Source of the DNA: Tannerella sp.
GTDB taxonomy: Bacteria; Bacteroidota; Bacteroidia; Bacteroidales; Tannerellaceae
Assembly: GCA_031269635.1 (NCBI GenBank)
Contig: JAISYY010000034.1
Span: forward strand, 1-16,382
Direction of reading: 5' to 3'
DNA: 16,382 bases
This document shows, in pieces, positions 1 through 7,982 of this stretch (the stretch's first letter is position 1; every line of letters starts with the position of its first letter). The notes under the pieces were generated by a model. That model was not told the origin of the DNA and did not search any database. It saw only the letters and a list, made by a program, of their open reading frames with translations. A program made the translations under genes and the position numbers.

Positions 1-159
1 AACAAACACGCGATTCCGGTGCGAAGTGTACCGCCGACAAAATTCATTCACAAAAACCGACGCTGCACGTTCCACCAAATCGACAGGCTCTATGGATTCG
101 TTAGCTATCGTATACTCGTCTATTTCCTTGATCTTTGAGGTTTCAAATAATTTCTTCAT
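1..159 (-). CDS. nnr: NAD(P)H-hydrate epimerase / bifunctional Nnr, N-terminal fragment
   Basis: The minus strand reads an open frame of 53 codons from an ATG at 159-157 to the window edge. The protein begins MKKLFETSKIKEIDEYTIAN and continues with a stretch containing IEPVDLVERAA and ending in RVFV. This matches the N-terminus of the YjeF_N (NAD(P)H-hydrate epimerase) domain in Bacteroidota Nnr proteins, where a helix with EIDxYTI and DLxERAA precedes the strand leading into a glycine-rich AGPGNNGGD loop. The fragment stops just where that loop would begin. The enzyme repairs hydrated NADH/NADPH in the cytoplasm. In this phylum it is usually fused to the ADP-dependent dehydratase NnrD, but that half lies outside the window. 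The gene is divergent from the efflux operon and probably unrelated to it in function. The family call is fairly firm; the bifunctional nature is inferred. Confidence 0.8.
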   Translation of the reverse strand, partial: MKKLFETSKIKEIDEYTIANESIEPVDLVERAASVFVNEFCRRYTSHRNRVFV

Positions 160-430
160 ACTACATTAATTTTGTGGCAAATATAGTGCAAGTTTTTAAT
201 ATTACGTTGCATGCGGCGTGATTTTGTACATAAACAGGAAATTAAAACATCCTCATGCAATTTTCTCACAGATTATCCGTTAGGAGATAATGAGTTAGAC
301 GATCGGTTTCCTGAATCGGGAAATCGTAAAAGTTTACGGTGATAATTTTTATTGTGTAAAAATTTTATCCGGGTTTAAACTTTAATTTGAAAATTGTGTC
401 TATTATGAGTACGTTTTATTTTAAATAAAG
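160..430. promoter_or_regulatory. Divergent intergenic region between nnr and the efflux operon
   Basis: This 271-base AT-rich stretch must hold the promoters of both divergent transcripts. For the rightward operon the best -7-like octamer is TTAATTTG at 382-389 (one mismatch to TAnnTTTG), 41 bases before the ATG at 431, but no well-spaced -33 box accompanies it. A short inverted repeat, TTTCC at 307-311 and GGAAA at 319-323, could be an operator but is too short to be convincing. No tRNA, riboswitch or longer ORF was recognised. A tiny frame of seven codons and a stop (405-428) ends two bases before the ABC gene. Confidence 0.35.
178..185 (-). promoter_or_regulatory. Candidate Bacteroidota -7 box for nnr
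   Basis: The minus strand reads TATATTTG, a full match to the Bacteroidota housekeeping -7 consensus TAnnTTTG. It ends 18 bases before the nnr start codon, which would give a short leader. No good -33 TTTG/TTG is seen about 19-21 bases upstream, so the call rests on the -7 box and its position. Confidence 0.45.
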
Positions 431-1324
431 ATGAGTATATCTATACGTTCACTGAATAAGTATTATCCTAACGGTAATCATGCGCTGAAGGATATCAACA
501 TGGAGATTCCGACAGGAATGTTCGGGTTGTTAGGGCCTAACGGGGCGGGGAAGTCCACACTTATGCGTATTCTTGTCGCATTGATGGAACCCACGTCCGG
601 CAAAGTGGATGTGTTTGGTTATGATTTGCTCAAGCAACGTAAGGAAGTCCGTAAGATTCTCGGCTATTTGCCTCAGGACTTCCGTTTTTTTGCGAAATAT
701 AAGACGTACGAATTTCTGGATTATGCAGCGCGGTTATCGGGCATGAACAACGGCAAGCAGCGTCGCCGGGCCGTTGACGAGATGCTTGAAAGCGTCGGGC
801 TGTTCGATGCCAGGGAACGTTATGCAAATAAGCTTTCGGGCGGAATGAAGCGCCGTCTCGGCATTGCCCAGGCGTTGATACACAATCCGAAACTTATCAT
901 AGTAGACGAACCTACTACGGGGCTTGACCCGGAAGAACGAATCCGTTTTCGTAATCTTCTTGCGGAAATCAGCGAAAAAGATGTTACGATTATCCTGTCT
1001 ACGCACATTGTCGGCGATATATCCAGTACATGTAATTGTATGGCATTGATGAACAGAGGCGAAGTGGCTTTTTACGGTGCGCCGCAGGAAATGCTCAAGG
1101 AAGCCGAAGGTAAAGTATGGCGCATGAAAGTGAGCGGTGACGACCTGCCTTCGGTCGACAGGAAATATCCGGTTATATCAACGATCCCTTCCGGTACGGG
1201 GTGGGAGGTTCAGGTTATAGCGGACGAAATAGAAGGTTATGATGCGGAACCCTATCCTCCGAATCTGGAACATGCGTATGTTTATTATATGGAGAAAAAG
1301 CTGAACCGCTGGGTAAATGACTGA
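431..1324 (+). CDS. ABC transporter ATP-binding protein
   Basis: This 297-residue cytoplasmic protein has every motif of an active ABC ATPase: Walker A GPNGAGKST at residues 35-43, Q-loop Q82, signature LSGGM at 135-139, Walker B LIIVDEP at 155-161, D-loop GLDP at 164-167 and switch histidine H192 in STH. It belongs to the ABC-2/drug-export (CcmA-like) type. After about residue 225 comes a C-terminal extension (GKVW ... NLEHAYVYYM) that is also present, in diverged form, at the end of the ATPase fused to the RND protein at 11084-15772, so the two are paralogues. The ATG at 431 puts the first beta strand (ISIRSLNKYY) right at the N-terminus, as usual. The next gene begins 8 or 29 bases after the stop and encodes the likely partner permease. 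It is the first gene of the apparent operon. The transported substrate is unknown. Confidence 0.93.
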   Translation: MSISIRSLNKYYPNGNHALKDINMEIPTGMFGLLGPNGAGKSTLMRILVALMEPTSGKVDVFGYDLLKQRKEVRKILGYLPQDFRFFAKYKTYEFLDYAARLSGMNNGKQRRRAVDEMLESVGLFDARERYANKLSGGMKRRLGIAQALIHNPKLIIVDEPTTGLDPEERIRFRNLLAEISEKDVTIILSTHIVGDISSTCNCMALMNRGEVAFYGAPQEMLKEAEGKVWRMKVSGDDLPSVDRKYPVISTIPSGTGWEVQVIADEIEGYDAEPYPPNLEHAYVYYMEKKLNRWVND

Positions 1325-1353
1325 TTTTTTAATTGAGTAATAAAATACAAGGA

Positions 1354-4300
1354 ATGTCGATATTTGATAATATACGGTCTGTCTCGAAATATGAGAGTAA
1401 GCTATTGATGAGAAGTTGGTTCTACAGGATCTTTCTTGTCCTGGCCGTATTGTTCCTGTGTATCTTTAATTTTGCGGCATTAATCGGGCAAGACGGCGGC
1501 CTCTGGTTGATGCGAGCTGTCGTTTCAAATATTCCTTATGTAAACCTGATGTTTCTTAATACGGGACAGGCCGTTATCGCGGTCTTCCTGTCGTCGGAAT
1601 TTCTTAAATCCGATAAGAAGCTGGATACTTCGGAAGTGTTTTATGTTCATCCTCTCAGTAACGCCGAATATGTAGCCGGCAAGATCTGGGGGAATATGAA
1701 AGTGTTCTTCCGCCTTGACCTGTTTATCATCATCATAGTTGTTGTTTTTAACCTGGCATCGGGGATTTCTATTGACTGGGCGGCCTATATAACTTATTTT
1801 TTCCTGATATGTATTCCTACGCTGGTCTATATTTTCGGATTGTCGGTTGGTCTTATGCTTATCCTTAAAAATCAGGCGATTACTTTTATCCTTTTATTGG
1901 GATATATCGCTCTTACCTTATTTTATGTGGGGGATAAGTTTTACTATTTGTTTGACTATATGGTGTATAGCCTGCCGTTGATGAAGTCTTCGATTGTTGG
2001 TTTTACGAATTGGACGACGCTTGTTAATCACCGCTGTATTTATCTATTGATAGGGTTGGGATTCGTATGTATTTCGATATTCCTGTTCAGGCGATTGCCT
2101 AATACAAAATACGGCCGTTACCGCTGGCTTGCTTTGGCGGTATGTTTTTTGATTGCCGCCGGCGTTGCGGCGTATAATCATGTCGCGCCTATCCTGAAAG
2201 AGGCGGAGATGCGTGCGTTATATACCGATATCAATAATAAATATGTGCATAAGCCCAAAATGGTTGTTGATCATTATGATATAACGGTGGAACAGCATCC
2301 TGAAACTATCTCGGCGGAAGTTGTCATGAAAGGCGTGGCGCTGGAGGCTTCGCCCGTTTTTGTATTCTGTCTCAATCCGGCCTTGCAGATACGCGAGATA
2401 AAAGAAGGCGAAAAGGAGTTGTCGTTCAACCGCGAAAGCCAGATTATCCTGGTTGACTTTGGCCGCGAAATAGCCCGGGGTGATTCCGTAGCGTTCCGGA
2501 TGAAATATGACGGACGTATAGACGGAGGCTTTTGCTATCTTGATATTCCGGAGGAGATTTTGCAGCAGCAATATTCGACTGAAATATTCCGCATAGACAA
2601 GAAATATAGTTTTCAGCGTGATAATTATATTCTTTTTACGCCTGAAACGTATTGGTATCCCTGTCCCGGCACATCGTACAGCAGCGATAACCCGGACTGG
2701 CAACAAGCCTATTTCAGTAATTTCCGCCTGACGGTGAAGACGTTGAACGGTCTCAAAGCGTTGTCGCAAGGCACGATGAAATGGCCGCCGATAAAGAAAA
2801 GCGAGAAGCGGGAAACGAGGCGTGAGCGACGGAGGCCGGAAGTCGAAGGACAGCGCGGGCCGAATGAGGAGCGGGCAACGACTAATGAGGCACGAGGCTC
2901 CGGACGTGGCGCAGGCGGCGTTTCCGGCAGAAATTCGGAGCGAGGTTCGGCGCAAGGTCCGGGCGGAAACTTTGAGCGTGGCGCAGGCCGAAATTCCGAA
3001 CGGGGCGCGAGACGCGGGGAACGGGGCATGAGGAATCCCGAACGGGATGCGCAAAACGAAGGACAAGGGGCCGGACGCGGCGCAGGCGATGGTTCGGGCG
3101 GAAATCAGTTACCGGATTCAGCGAGAGGTCCGGCACAAGGCGCTCCGGGCGGAAACTTTGAGCGTGGCGCAGGCCGGAATCCCGAACAGGACGCGAGACG
3201 CAGGGAATGGGGCATGAGGAATCCCGAACGGGATGCACAAAACGAAGGACGGGGAGCGGACAGTACGGTTTTGGGCGGCGCTTCGGAAAATAACTTGCAG
3301 AAAGATTCGGCAGAGGCGAAAACACCTGCTAACGTGGTAAAAGACAGTCTTTTTATTTTTGAAACGGATTTTCCTACCCCTTCGATAACGCTTATTATTG
3401 GTGATTACGAACAGAAAAGTATAGATGTGGACAGTGTCGTTTTCAGCGTTTGGCATCTGAAAGGGCATGACCATTTCTTTTCCGTTCTTGATTCGATAAC
3501 AGATACGATTCCTGCCCAGATACGGGAACGCCGGCGTTCTTTGGAAAGCGCCTATTCCCTGGATTATTCGTTTAACCGTTTTTCCATTGTGGAGGCGCCG
3601 GTGCAATTTTTCAGCTATGCGCGAACCTGGACGCAGGCGCAGGAGAAAATGCAGCCGGAAATGATTCTTTTCCCGGAAAAAGGCTGTTTGTTCCAAGAGG
3701 GTGATTTTGTCAGAAGGGTCAAAAACGAAAAACAGTGGGCCAAATGGAATGGACAGGATATTAGTGACGAAGAAGCGGCAATACGTACCTTTAACGCTTT
3801 TTCGGGGATTTTTCAGCGAACGGAAAGTAATTTTAACTGGTCGCGGGAACGTGGCGCAGTGAATGTTTCCGTACAGGCCAATCCGTATTTTATATTTCCG
3901 CAATTTTATAACTTCAGGTATAATATTTTTTCGTCGGAGTGGCCTATCGCTAACCGGTTGATAGAGCTTTATCTGCAGGATAAATCCGATAACAATAACT
4001 GGATGAGGCAGATGAACGGGATAAGTAATAACGAGAAAGCGAATCTGCTTATGGAGCAATATCCGTTTAAGGATTTGTTGGCAGATGTCGAACACCGTGA
4101 TTTGCTTGATAATGTAATATCATTGAAAGCCAGCTTTTTATTTGCCCCTGCCGAACGGAATACCGGATATAAGGAATACCGGGATTCCCTGCGTTATGTT
4201 TTACAGCAGAATATATTTACGAACTTGCGGTTTGAAAATCTGCTTGATACAATGGGAATGATTGCCGGCGAAGATTTGAGAACGCCGCTCGAATCATGGA

Positions 4301-5277
4301 ACCATCCGACACCTCTGCCGGTTTATATCGTCGGAACGCCGGAAGTGGTGCAGATCACCAATCGGGATAAAGAGGTCTATGTCGTGAAACTGCAAATAAC
4401 GAATGATTCGGATGTAGACGGGATTATCAACATTGAGATTACGGTAGGTGGCGGCGGACGCATGGGCGGCGGCAGTTCTGCCGTATACGACCCGCGCGCC
4501 AAACGTAAGGTTTCGATCGCCGCCCGTGAAACAAAACGTATCGTTTCCGTATGGGATGAAGCGCCGCGTAATGTAATTGTTAATACGCTTGTATCGGCAA
4601 ACCTGCCGAATCTGGTTAATTTGCCTGTAAGCAATATTATTCGTGAACGAAACAAGCCGGTTGACGAAGAAGGCGATTTTATATTGCAGGGCGCTTCATA
4701 TAATATACCCGGAGAGGTGATTGTCGATAATGAAGATTCGTTGCTTTTTGTATTGTCGACGCCGGATGTTGTCGGACTTCTGCCGCAGTGGCTTGACCAG
4801 GTGGATGATAATTCGTTCCGTTATTCGGGCGTGTCAGGCTGGCGTCCGCCGTTGCAATGGACATTGACGACAAACGATAAATATTACGGCACACATGTCC
4901 GCTCCGCGTATGTAATTAAGAGTGGCGGCGGCAGCCAGACTGCTACCTGGAAGATTCCTGTCCCCGTGACAGGGCAATATGATTTATACTATTATGTATA
5001 TAAACCCGACGAGCTTCGTCAGAGACGCGGCGGCGGTGGCGGCGGTGGCGGTAGAGGCAGAGGTGACAACAGAGGCGGCGGAGATGCGGAATATTCTTTT
5101 AAAGTGAAATATGACGGGTATGAAGAAAATGCTTATATAAATCTCCGGCGTTCGGATGAAGGATGGAGCATTCTGGGAACTTATTATTTTAATGAAGATA
5201 CGGTTCGTGTTGTTTTGGCAAACGATTGCACTTTGAGGTCGGTGACAGCCGATGCGGTTAAAATTGTCAGACGGTGA
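1354..5277 (+). CDS. ABC-2-type permease with M1-peptidase-like and golvesin-like periplasmic domains
   Basis: The protein has 1307 residues. Residues 1-280 hold about seven hydrophobic segments (TTG-frame numbering: near 30-50, 68-90, 127-145, 151-178, 180-200, 235-253, 263-282) and resemble an ABC-2 permease. From about 300 an extracytoplasmic part resembles the N-terminal beta domain of M1 aminopeptidases, ending in ALSQG (about 469-473). A low-complexity insert of about 180 residues follows. M1-like sequence then resumes with ETDFPTP (about 670), a conserved-looking block FSIVEAPVQFFSYARTW (about 743) and, further on, GEDLRTPLESWNHP. No HExxH zinc motif is present, so peptidase activity is unlikely. 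Residues from about 1155 to the end resemble a golvesin C-terminal-like domain (WSILGTYYF, then ADAVKIV near the end), interrupted by a glycine run. I chose ATG 1354 because AAGGA abuts it and the hydrophilic stretch then starts MSIFDNIRSV. An in-frame TTG at 1333 would add seven residues. The gene probably pairs with the preceding ATPase. Permease and golvesin-like calls are moderately firm; the M1 relation is by motif recognition. Confidence 0.78.
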   Translation: MSIFDNIRSVSKYESKLLMRSWFYRIFLVLAVLFLCIFNFAALIGQDGGLWLMRAVVSNIPYVNLMFLNTGQAVIAVFLSSEFLKSDKKLDTSEVFYVHPLSNAEYVAGKIWGNMKVFFRLDLFIIIIVVVFNLASGISIDWAAYITYFFLICIPTLVYIFGLSVGLMLILKNQAITFILLLGYIALTLFYVGDKFYYLFDYMVYSLPLMKSSIVGFTNWTTLVNHRCIYLLIGLGFVCISIFLFRRLPNTKYGRYRWLALAVCFLIAAGVAAYNHVAPILKEAEMRALYTDINNKYVHKPKMVVDHYDITVEQHPETISAEVVMKGVALEASPVFVFCLNPALQIREIKEGEKELSFNRESQIILVDFGREIARGDSVAFRMKYDGRIDGGFCYLDIPEEILQQQYSTEIFRIDKKYSFQRDNYILFTPETYWYPCPGTSYSSDNPDWQQAYFSNFRLTVKTLNGLKALSQGTMKWPPIKKSEKRETRRERRRPEVEGQRGPNEERATTNEARGSGRGAGGVSGRNSERGSAQGPGGNFERGAGRNSERGARRGERGMRNPERDAQNEGQGAGRGAGDGSGGNQLPDSARGPAQGAPGGNFERGAGRNPEQDARRREWGMRNPERDAQNEGRGADSTVLGGASENNLQKDSAEAKTPANVVKDSLFIFETDFPTPSITLIIGDYEQKSIDVDSVVFSVWHLKGHDHFFSVLDSITDTIPAQIRERRRSLESAYSLDYSFNRFSIVEAPVQFFSYARTWTQAQEKMQPEMILFPEKGCLFQEGDFVRRVKNEKQWAKWNGQDISDEEAAIRTFNAFSGIFQRTESNFNWSRERGAVNVSVQANPYFIFPQFYNFRYNIFSSEWPIANRLIELYLQDKSDNNNWMRQMNGISNNEKANLLMEQYPFKDLLADVEHRDLLDNVISLKASFLFAPAERNTGYKEYRDSLRYVLQQNIFTNLRFENLLDTMGMIAGEDLRTPLESWNHPTPLPVYIVGTPEVVQITNRDKEVYVVKLQITNDSDVDGIINIEITVGGGGRMGGGSSAVYDPRAKRKVSIAARETKRIVSVWDEAPRNVIVNTLVSANLPNLVNLPVSNIIRERNKPVDEEGDFILQGASYNIPGEVIVDNEDSLLFVLSTPDVVGLLPQWLDQVDDNSFRYSGVSGWRPPLQWTLTTNDKYYGTHVRSAYVIKSGGGSQTATWKIPVPVTGQYDLYYYVYKPDELRQRRGGGGGGGGRGRGDNRGGGDAEYSFKVKYDGYEENAYINLRRSDEGWSILGTYYFNEDTVRVVLANDCTLRSVTADAVKIVRR
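2961..3064 (+). repeat. 104-base direct repeat, copy 1 (low-complexity insert)
   Basis: This copy encodes GGNFERGAGRNSERGARR followed by GERGMRNPERDAQNEG. It recurs in frame 186 bases downstream at 3147-3250 with only point differences and no gaps. The repeat lies inside the permease gene, in an Arg/Gly/Glu/Asn-rich insertion at about residues 480-660 that is likely disordered. The coding strand here is strongly purine-rich. Confidence 0.9.
3147..3250 (+). repeat. 104-base direct repeat, copy 2 (low-complexity insert)
   Basis: This is the second copy, encoding GGNFERGAGRNPEQDARR followed by REWGMRNPERDAQNEG. The offset from copy 1 is 186 bases, a multiple of three, so the reading frame is kept. 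The differences between copies are scattered substitutions. The arrangement fits an old in-frame duplication within the insert. Confidence 0.9.
5029..5052 (+). repeat. Eight-codon glycine run (GGC/GGT microrepeat)
   Basis: Eight consecutive glycine codons alternate GGC and GGT, partly as a 9-base unit GGCGGCGGT repeated twice plus GGCGGT. They are followed by an Arg/Gly stretch (RGRGDNRGGGD) up to about 5089. The run interrupts the golvesin-like C-terminal domain between its YYYVYKP strand and the next strand (AEYSFKVKYDG), most likely as a flexible loop. Repeats of this kind can change length by slippage. Confidence 0.85.
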
Positions 5278-5332
5278 CGCCGGTGTTGTTGAATTAAAAA
5301 CATGATTATTTGATAATTAAAGATATAAAATT

Positions 5333-6826
5333 ATGAGCTACAAACGTTTACGGATAAAATTCGCGTGTGTGACGATGCTGATTGCAGGAGTGTCGTGGTG
5401 GTCGTCCGCACAGGATGCGATAACTATCGAAGAAGCATTGGATATTGCGGAAGAGAATAATCCTACTTTAATACGTTCCAAACTGAATCTTGAGAGGTAT
5501 CAGTTGAACCTGATTGCGCAGCGGGCGTCTCTCAAATCGCAGTTTTCTCTTAATCTCAGCCCGGTAAGTTACAGTAAAACGCGCAGGTTTGACAACCGAT
5601 TGTCGCAATGGTATACAAATGAAACGCTTAACTCCAGCGGGACATTTCAGGTGTCGCAGCCCATTTTATTGACCGATGGGGAAATTTCCCTTATAAACAC
5701 GTTCGGGTGGCAGGACAACCAATCTACGGTGGAAGGTATTGATAATAGGAATAAAGCGTTCAGCAACGACCTTTATCTCCGGCTTACCCAGCCGATTTTC
5801 ACTTATAACCGCCGTAAAATGGAACTCCAGCGAATAGAATTTGATTATGAAAATGCCGGTATCAGCTACGCTTTGCAGCGTCTTAATACCGAGAGGAGCA
5901 TTACGAACCAGTTTTATTCCGTTTATATGGCCCAGAGTAATCTGGAAATAAGCCGGGAGGAACTGGAGAACGCCAAACAGAGTTTTGATATCATTCAGAA
6001 TAAGGTCGAAGCCGACCTTTCGGCGAAGGAAGAACTTTATCAGGCGGAACTCAATTTGGCAACGGCGCAATCTTCTGTTGAAGAACGCATTGTGGCTCTC
6101 GAAAATGCCAAAGATGAACTGAAGCAAACGTTAGGCCTGCCGCTTGGCGAAAACATCAGTGTGAAAGCGGAGATAACGGTTAGCCCGATTGCCGTCAATC
6201 TGGGACAGGCCGTAAATAGCGGTTTAACCTCGCGGATGGAATTGCGCCAGCGCGAGATTGATACGGAACTTGCCGAACTCCAGATGATTCAGACGAAAGG
6301 ACTGAACGAATTTAAGGGCGACGTCTCCTTGTCGATAGGTATCATCGGCGACCACGAGAAATTTTCCAACATCTACGATAATCCTACCCAAAATCCAAGG
6401 GTATCAATAACTTTTGCCGTTCCCATCTTCGACTGGGGCGAGAAGAAAGCGCGTGTGAAAGCGCAGAAAACGGCGCAGACGATAGCGAAACTCGATCATG
6501 AAAACCAGAAAATAGATATAGAACTTAATATACGGCAGGTTTGGAGGCGCCTGGAAAATCTGCGTACGCAGATTGATATAGCGGAAAAGAGCGTCCGTAA
6601 CGCACAACTTACGTATGATATAAACCTCACGAGATACCGCGAAGGCGACCTCACCGGAATGGAGATAAGCCAGTTCCAGACACAGCTCTCCAATAAGAAA
6701 ATTACATATTCACAGACACTTATAAATTATAAGATTGAGTTGTTGAATCTTAAGATACTTTCTTTATACGATTTTGAGAAAGACAGGCCCATTGTTCCTG
6801 TAAAAGAGATCGGGAATAACGAATAA
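5333..6826 (+). CDS. TolC-family outer membrane efflux protein
   Basis: This 497-residue protein starts with a signal peptide (hydrophobic core CVTMLIAGVSWW, likely cleaved after SSA at residue 26). The mature part starts with ITIEEALDIAEENNPTL, a typical opening of the TolC/OEP repeat. Two alpha-helical halves follow, separated by strands that would form the outer membrane barrel (for example QPILLTDGEISL in the first half and VSITFAVPIFDWGEKKARV in the second). The length is usual for the family. It would form the trimeric outer membrane duct of the efflux system. It lies 55 bases after the permease gene and 38 bases before the adaptor gene, as expected for a tolC-adaptor-RND order. No clear Shine-Dalgarno is seen (AT-rich leader). 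The family call is firm; no specific orthologue is claimed. Confidence 0.93.
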   Translation: MSYKRLRIKFACVTMLIAGVSWWSSAQDAITIEEALDIAEENNPTLIRSKLNLERYQLNLIAQRASLKSQFSLNLSPVSYSKTRRFDNRLSQWYTNETLNSSGTFQVSQPILLTDGEISLINTFGWQDNQSTVEGIDNRNKAFSNDLYLRLTQPIFTYNRRKMELQRIEFDYENAGISYALQRLNTERSITNQFYSVYMAQSNLEISREELENAKQSFDIIQNKVEADLSAKEELYQAELNLATAQSSVEERIVALENAKDELKQTLGLPLGENISVKAEITVSPIAVNLGQAVNSGLTSRMELRQREIDTELAELQMIQTKGLNEFKGDVSLSIGIIGDHEKFSNIYDNPTQNPRVSITFAVPIFDWGEKKARVKAQKTAQTIAKLDHENQKIDIELNIRQVWRRLENLRTQIDIAEKSVRNAQLTYDINLTRYREGDLTGMEISQFQTQLSNKKITYSQTLINYKIELLNLKILSLYDFEKDRPIVPVKEIGNNE

Positions 6827-6864
6827 GGATTAATAATAAACAGTTAATTTTAAACACATCATAT

Positions 6865-7917
6865 ATGAAGTACAAAAGCTTATTATCTGCGGCAATTGCT
6901 GTTTTACTTACGGCATGTAACAATCAGCCTCAAAGTAACCGGAATGAAATTGAAACGCCCGTATCCGTACAGGAACTTAAAAAAGGCTCTATCAGTAAGT
7001 TGATTAATACCACAGGAACGGCGCTGGCTACTTATGGCGTCGAACTTAACTCCGAAATGAGCGGTATATACCAGCTTCAGAATAATCCCAAGACGGGTAA
7101 ACCCTACAAACTGGGCGATGTTGTCAAAAAAGGACAACTCATCATACGCCTCGAAAATAAAGAATACGAGAACGGGATCGCATTGGACTCGAAAAAACTC
7201 AGCCTTGAAATAGCGGAGCAGGAACAAAGCAAACAAAAAGCTTTGTATGAAAAGGGAGGCGTGACCCTGAGCGAAATGCGTAACACGGAAGTGAGGGTGA
7301 CGAACGCCCGTTATGACCTTGAGAATGCGGATATAAACCTTGAGAAAATGAACATAAAAGCGCCGTTTGACGGCGTTATTGTCTCATTGCCTCATTATAC
7401 CGTAAACGGCCGTGTGGAACAGGGTAAGCCAATGGTTGGCATCATGGATTACGCACGTATGTATATGGATATAAACCTTCCCGAAAGTACGATTGAGTAC
7501 ATCAAGGCCAACCAGCCTGTATACGTTACCCATTATACGCTGCCTGAAGATACGCTTGGCGGCGTTATCAGCGAACTGTCGCCCGCGATAAGCGCCGAAA
7601 CGCGGACATTTAAAGGGAAGATACTCATTGATAATAAGGATCTGAAATTGCGTCCGGGCATGTTTGTCAAGGCGGATGTTATAGTCGATAAGGCCGAAAG
7701 CGTGATTATTATCCCCAAAGATGTAATCCTTTCGATGAGAAACAGGAAGTATGTTTACGTCGTGGAAAGGAATACCGCGATTGTGCGCAATATACAAACA
7801 GGTCTTGAGGATGAGGATAATATCCAGATTACGGAGGGCCTGAATGAAAATGACAACCTCATCATACGCGGATATGAGACGCTACGCGAGAACAGTCGCG
7901 TTAAAGTGATGAAATGA
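6865..7917 (+). CDS. Efflux RND periplasmic adaptor subunit (membrane fusion protein), lipoprotein
   Basis: The protein has 350 residues and an N-terminal lipoprotein signal with lipobox LLTAC, placing the lipidated cysteine at residue 18. It would sit in the periplasm, anchored to the inner membrane. A lipoyl/biotinyl-like half (LGDVVKKGQLIIRLENKEY, about 83-101) is followed by a short coiled-coil hairpin (about 105-160) and the second lipoyl half with the characteristic IKAPFDGVIV (about 164-173). A beta-barrel domain follows (LRPGMFVKADV), and then a membrane-proximal end (IQITEGLNENDNLIIRG). This is the HlyD/AcrA-type adaptor that links the RND pump to the TolC-like duct. It is the only adaptor gene in the window, so it presumably serves both RND subunits. 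It lies 65 bases before the first RND gene. Confidence 0.93.
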   Translation: MKYKSLLSAAIAVLLTACNNQPQSNRNEIETPVSVQELKKGSISKLINTTGTALATYGVELNSEMSGIYQLQNNPKTGKPYKLGDVVKKGQLIIRLENKEYENGIALDSKKLSLEIAEQEQSKQKALYEKGGVTLSEMRNTEVRVTNARYDLENADINLEKMNIKAPFDGVIVSLPHYTVNGRVEQGKPMVGIMDYARMYMDINLPESTIEYIKANQPVYVTHYTLPEDTLGGVISELSPAISAETRTFKGKILIDNKDLKLRPGMFVKADVIVDKAESVIIIPKDVILSMRNRKYVYVVERNTAIVRNIQTGLEDEDNIQITEGLNENDNLIIRGYETLRENSRVKVMK

Positions 7918-7982
7918 ACGCAGGACTGGAGATAAATTGCTGTAAAAAATAGCTTTATGTACATTTTAAGTTTGCATGTTAA

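Noticed and set aside
307..323. Inverted repeat TTTCC/GGAAA as a regulator operator
   Set aside because: Arms of five bases in AT-rich DNA are expected by chance, and no regulator gene is in the window.
1333..1353. TTG start adding seven residues to the permease
   Set aside because: TTG is rare as a start, and the ATG at 1354 has AAGGA directly before it and gives a typical N-terminus. The TTG start remains possible.
2218..4095. Long minus-strand frames opposite the permease gene (for example 2218-3066 and 3118-4095)
   Set aside because: They are Arg/Pro/Phe-rich shadows of the coding strand, open partly because of the purine-rich repeats. No start context or recognisable domain was found.
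1354..5277. Active M1 metallo-aminopeptidase
   Set aside because: No HExxH motif with a downstream zinc-binding Glu was found in the whole protein; only the general domain order remains.
5305..5312. ATTATTTG before the TolC-like gene as a possible -7 box
   Set aside because: It mismatches the TA of the consensus and the TTG trinucleotides at 5286-5291 are spaced too closely.
7967..7974. TAAGTTTG, a perfect TAnnTTTG -7 match just before the first RND gene, suggesting an internal promoter
   Set aside because: Only eight bases separate it from the ATG at 7983, and no TTG/TTTG lies about 19-21 bases upstream (the nearest TTG is 27 bases away). A leaderless start cannot be excluded but is not supported.
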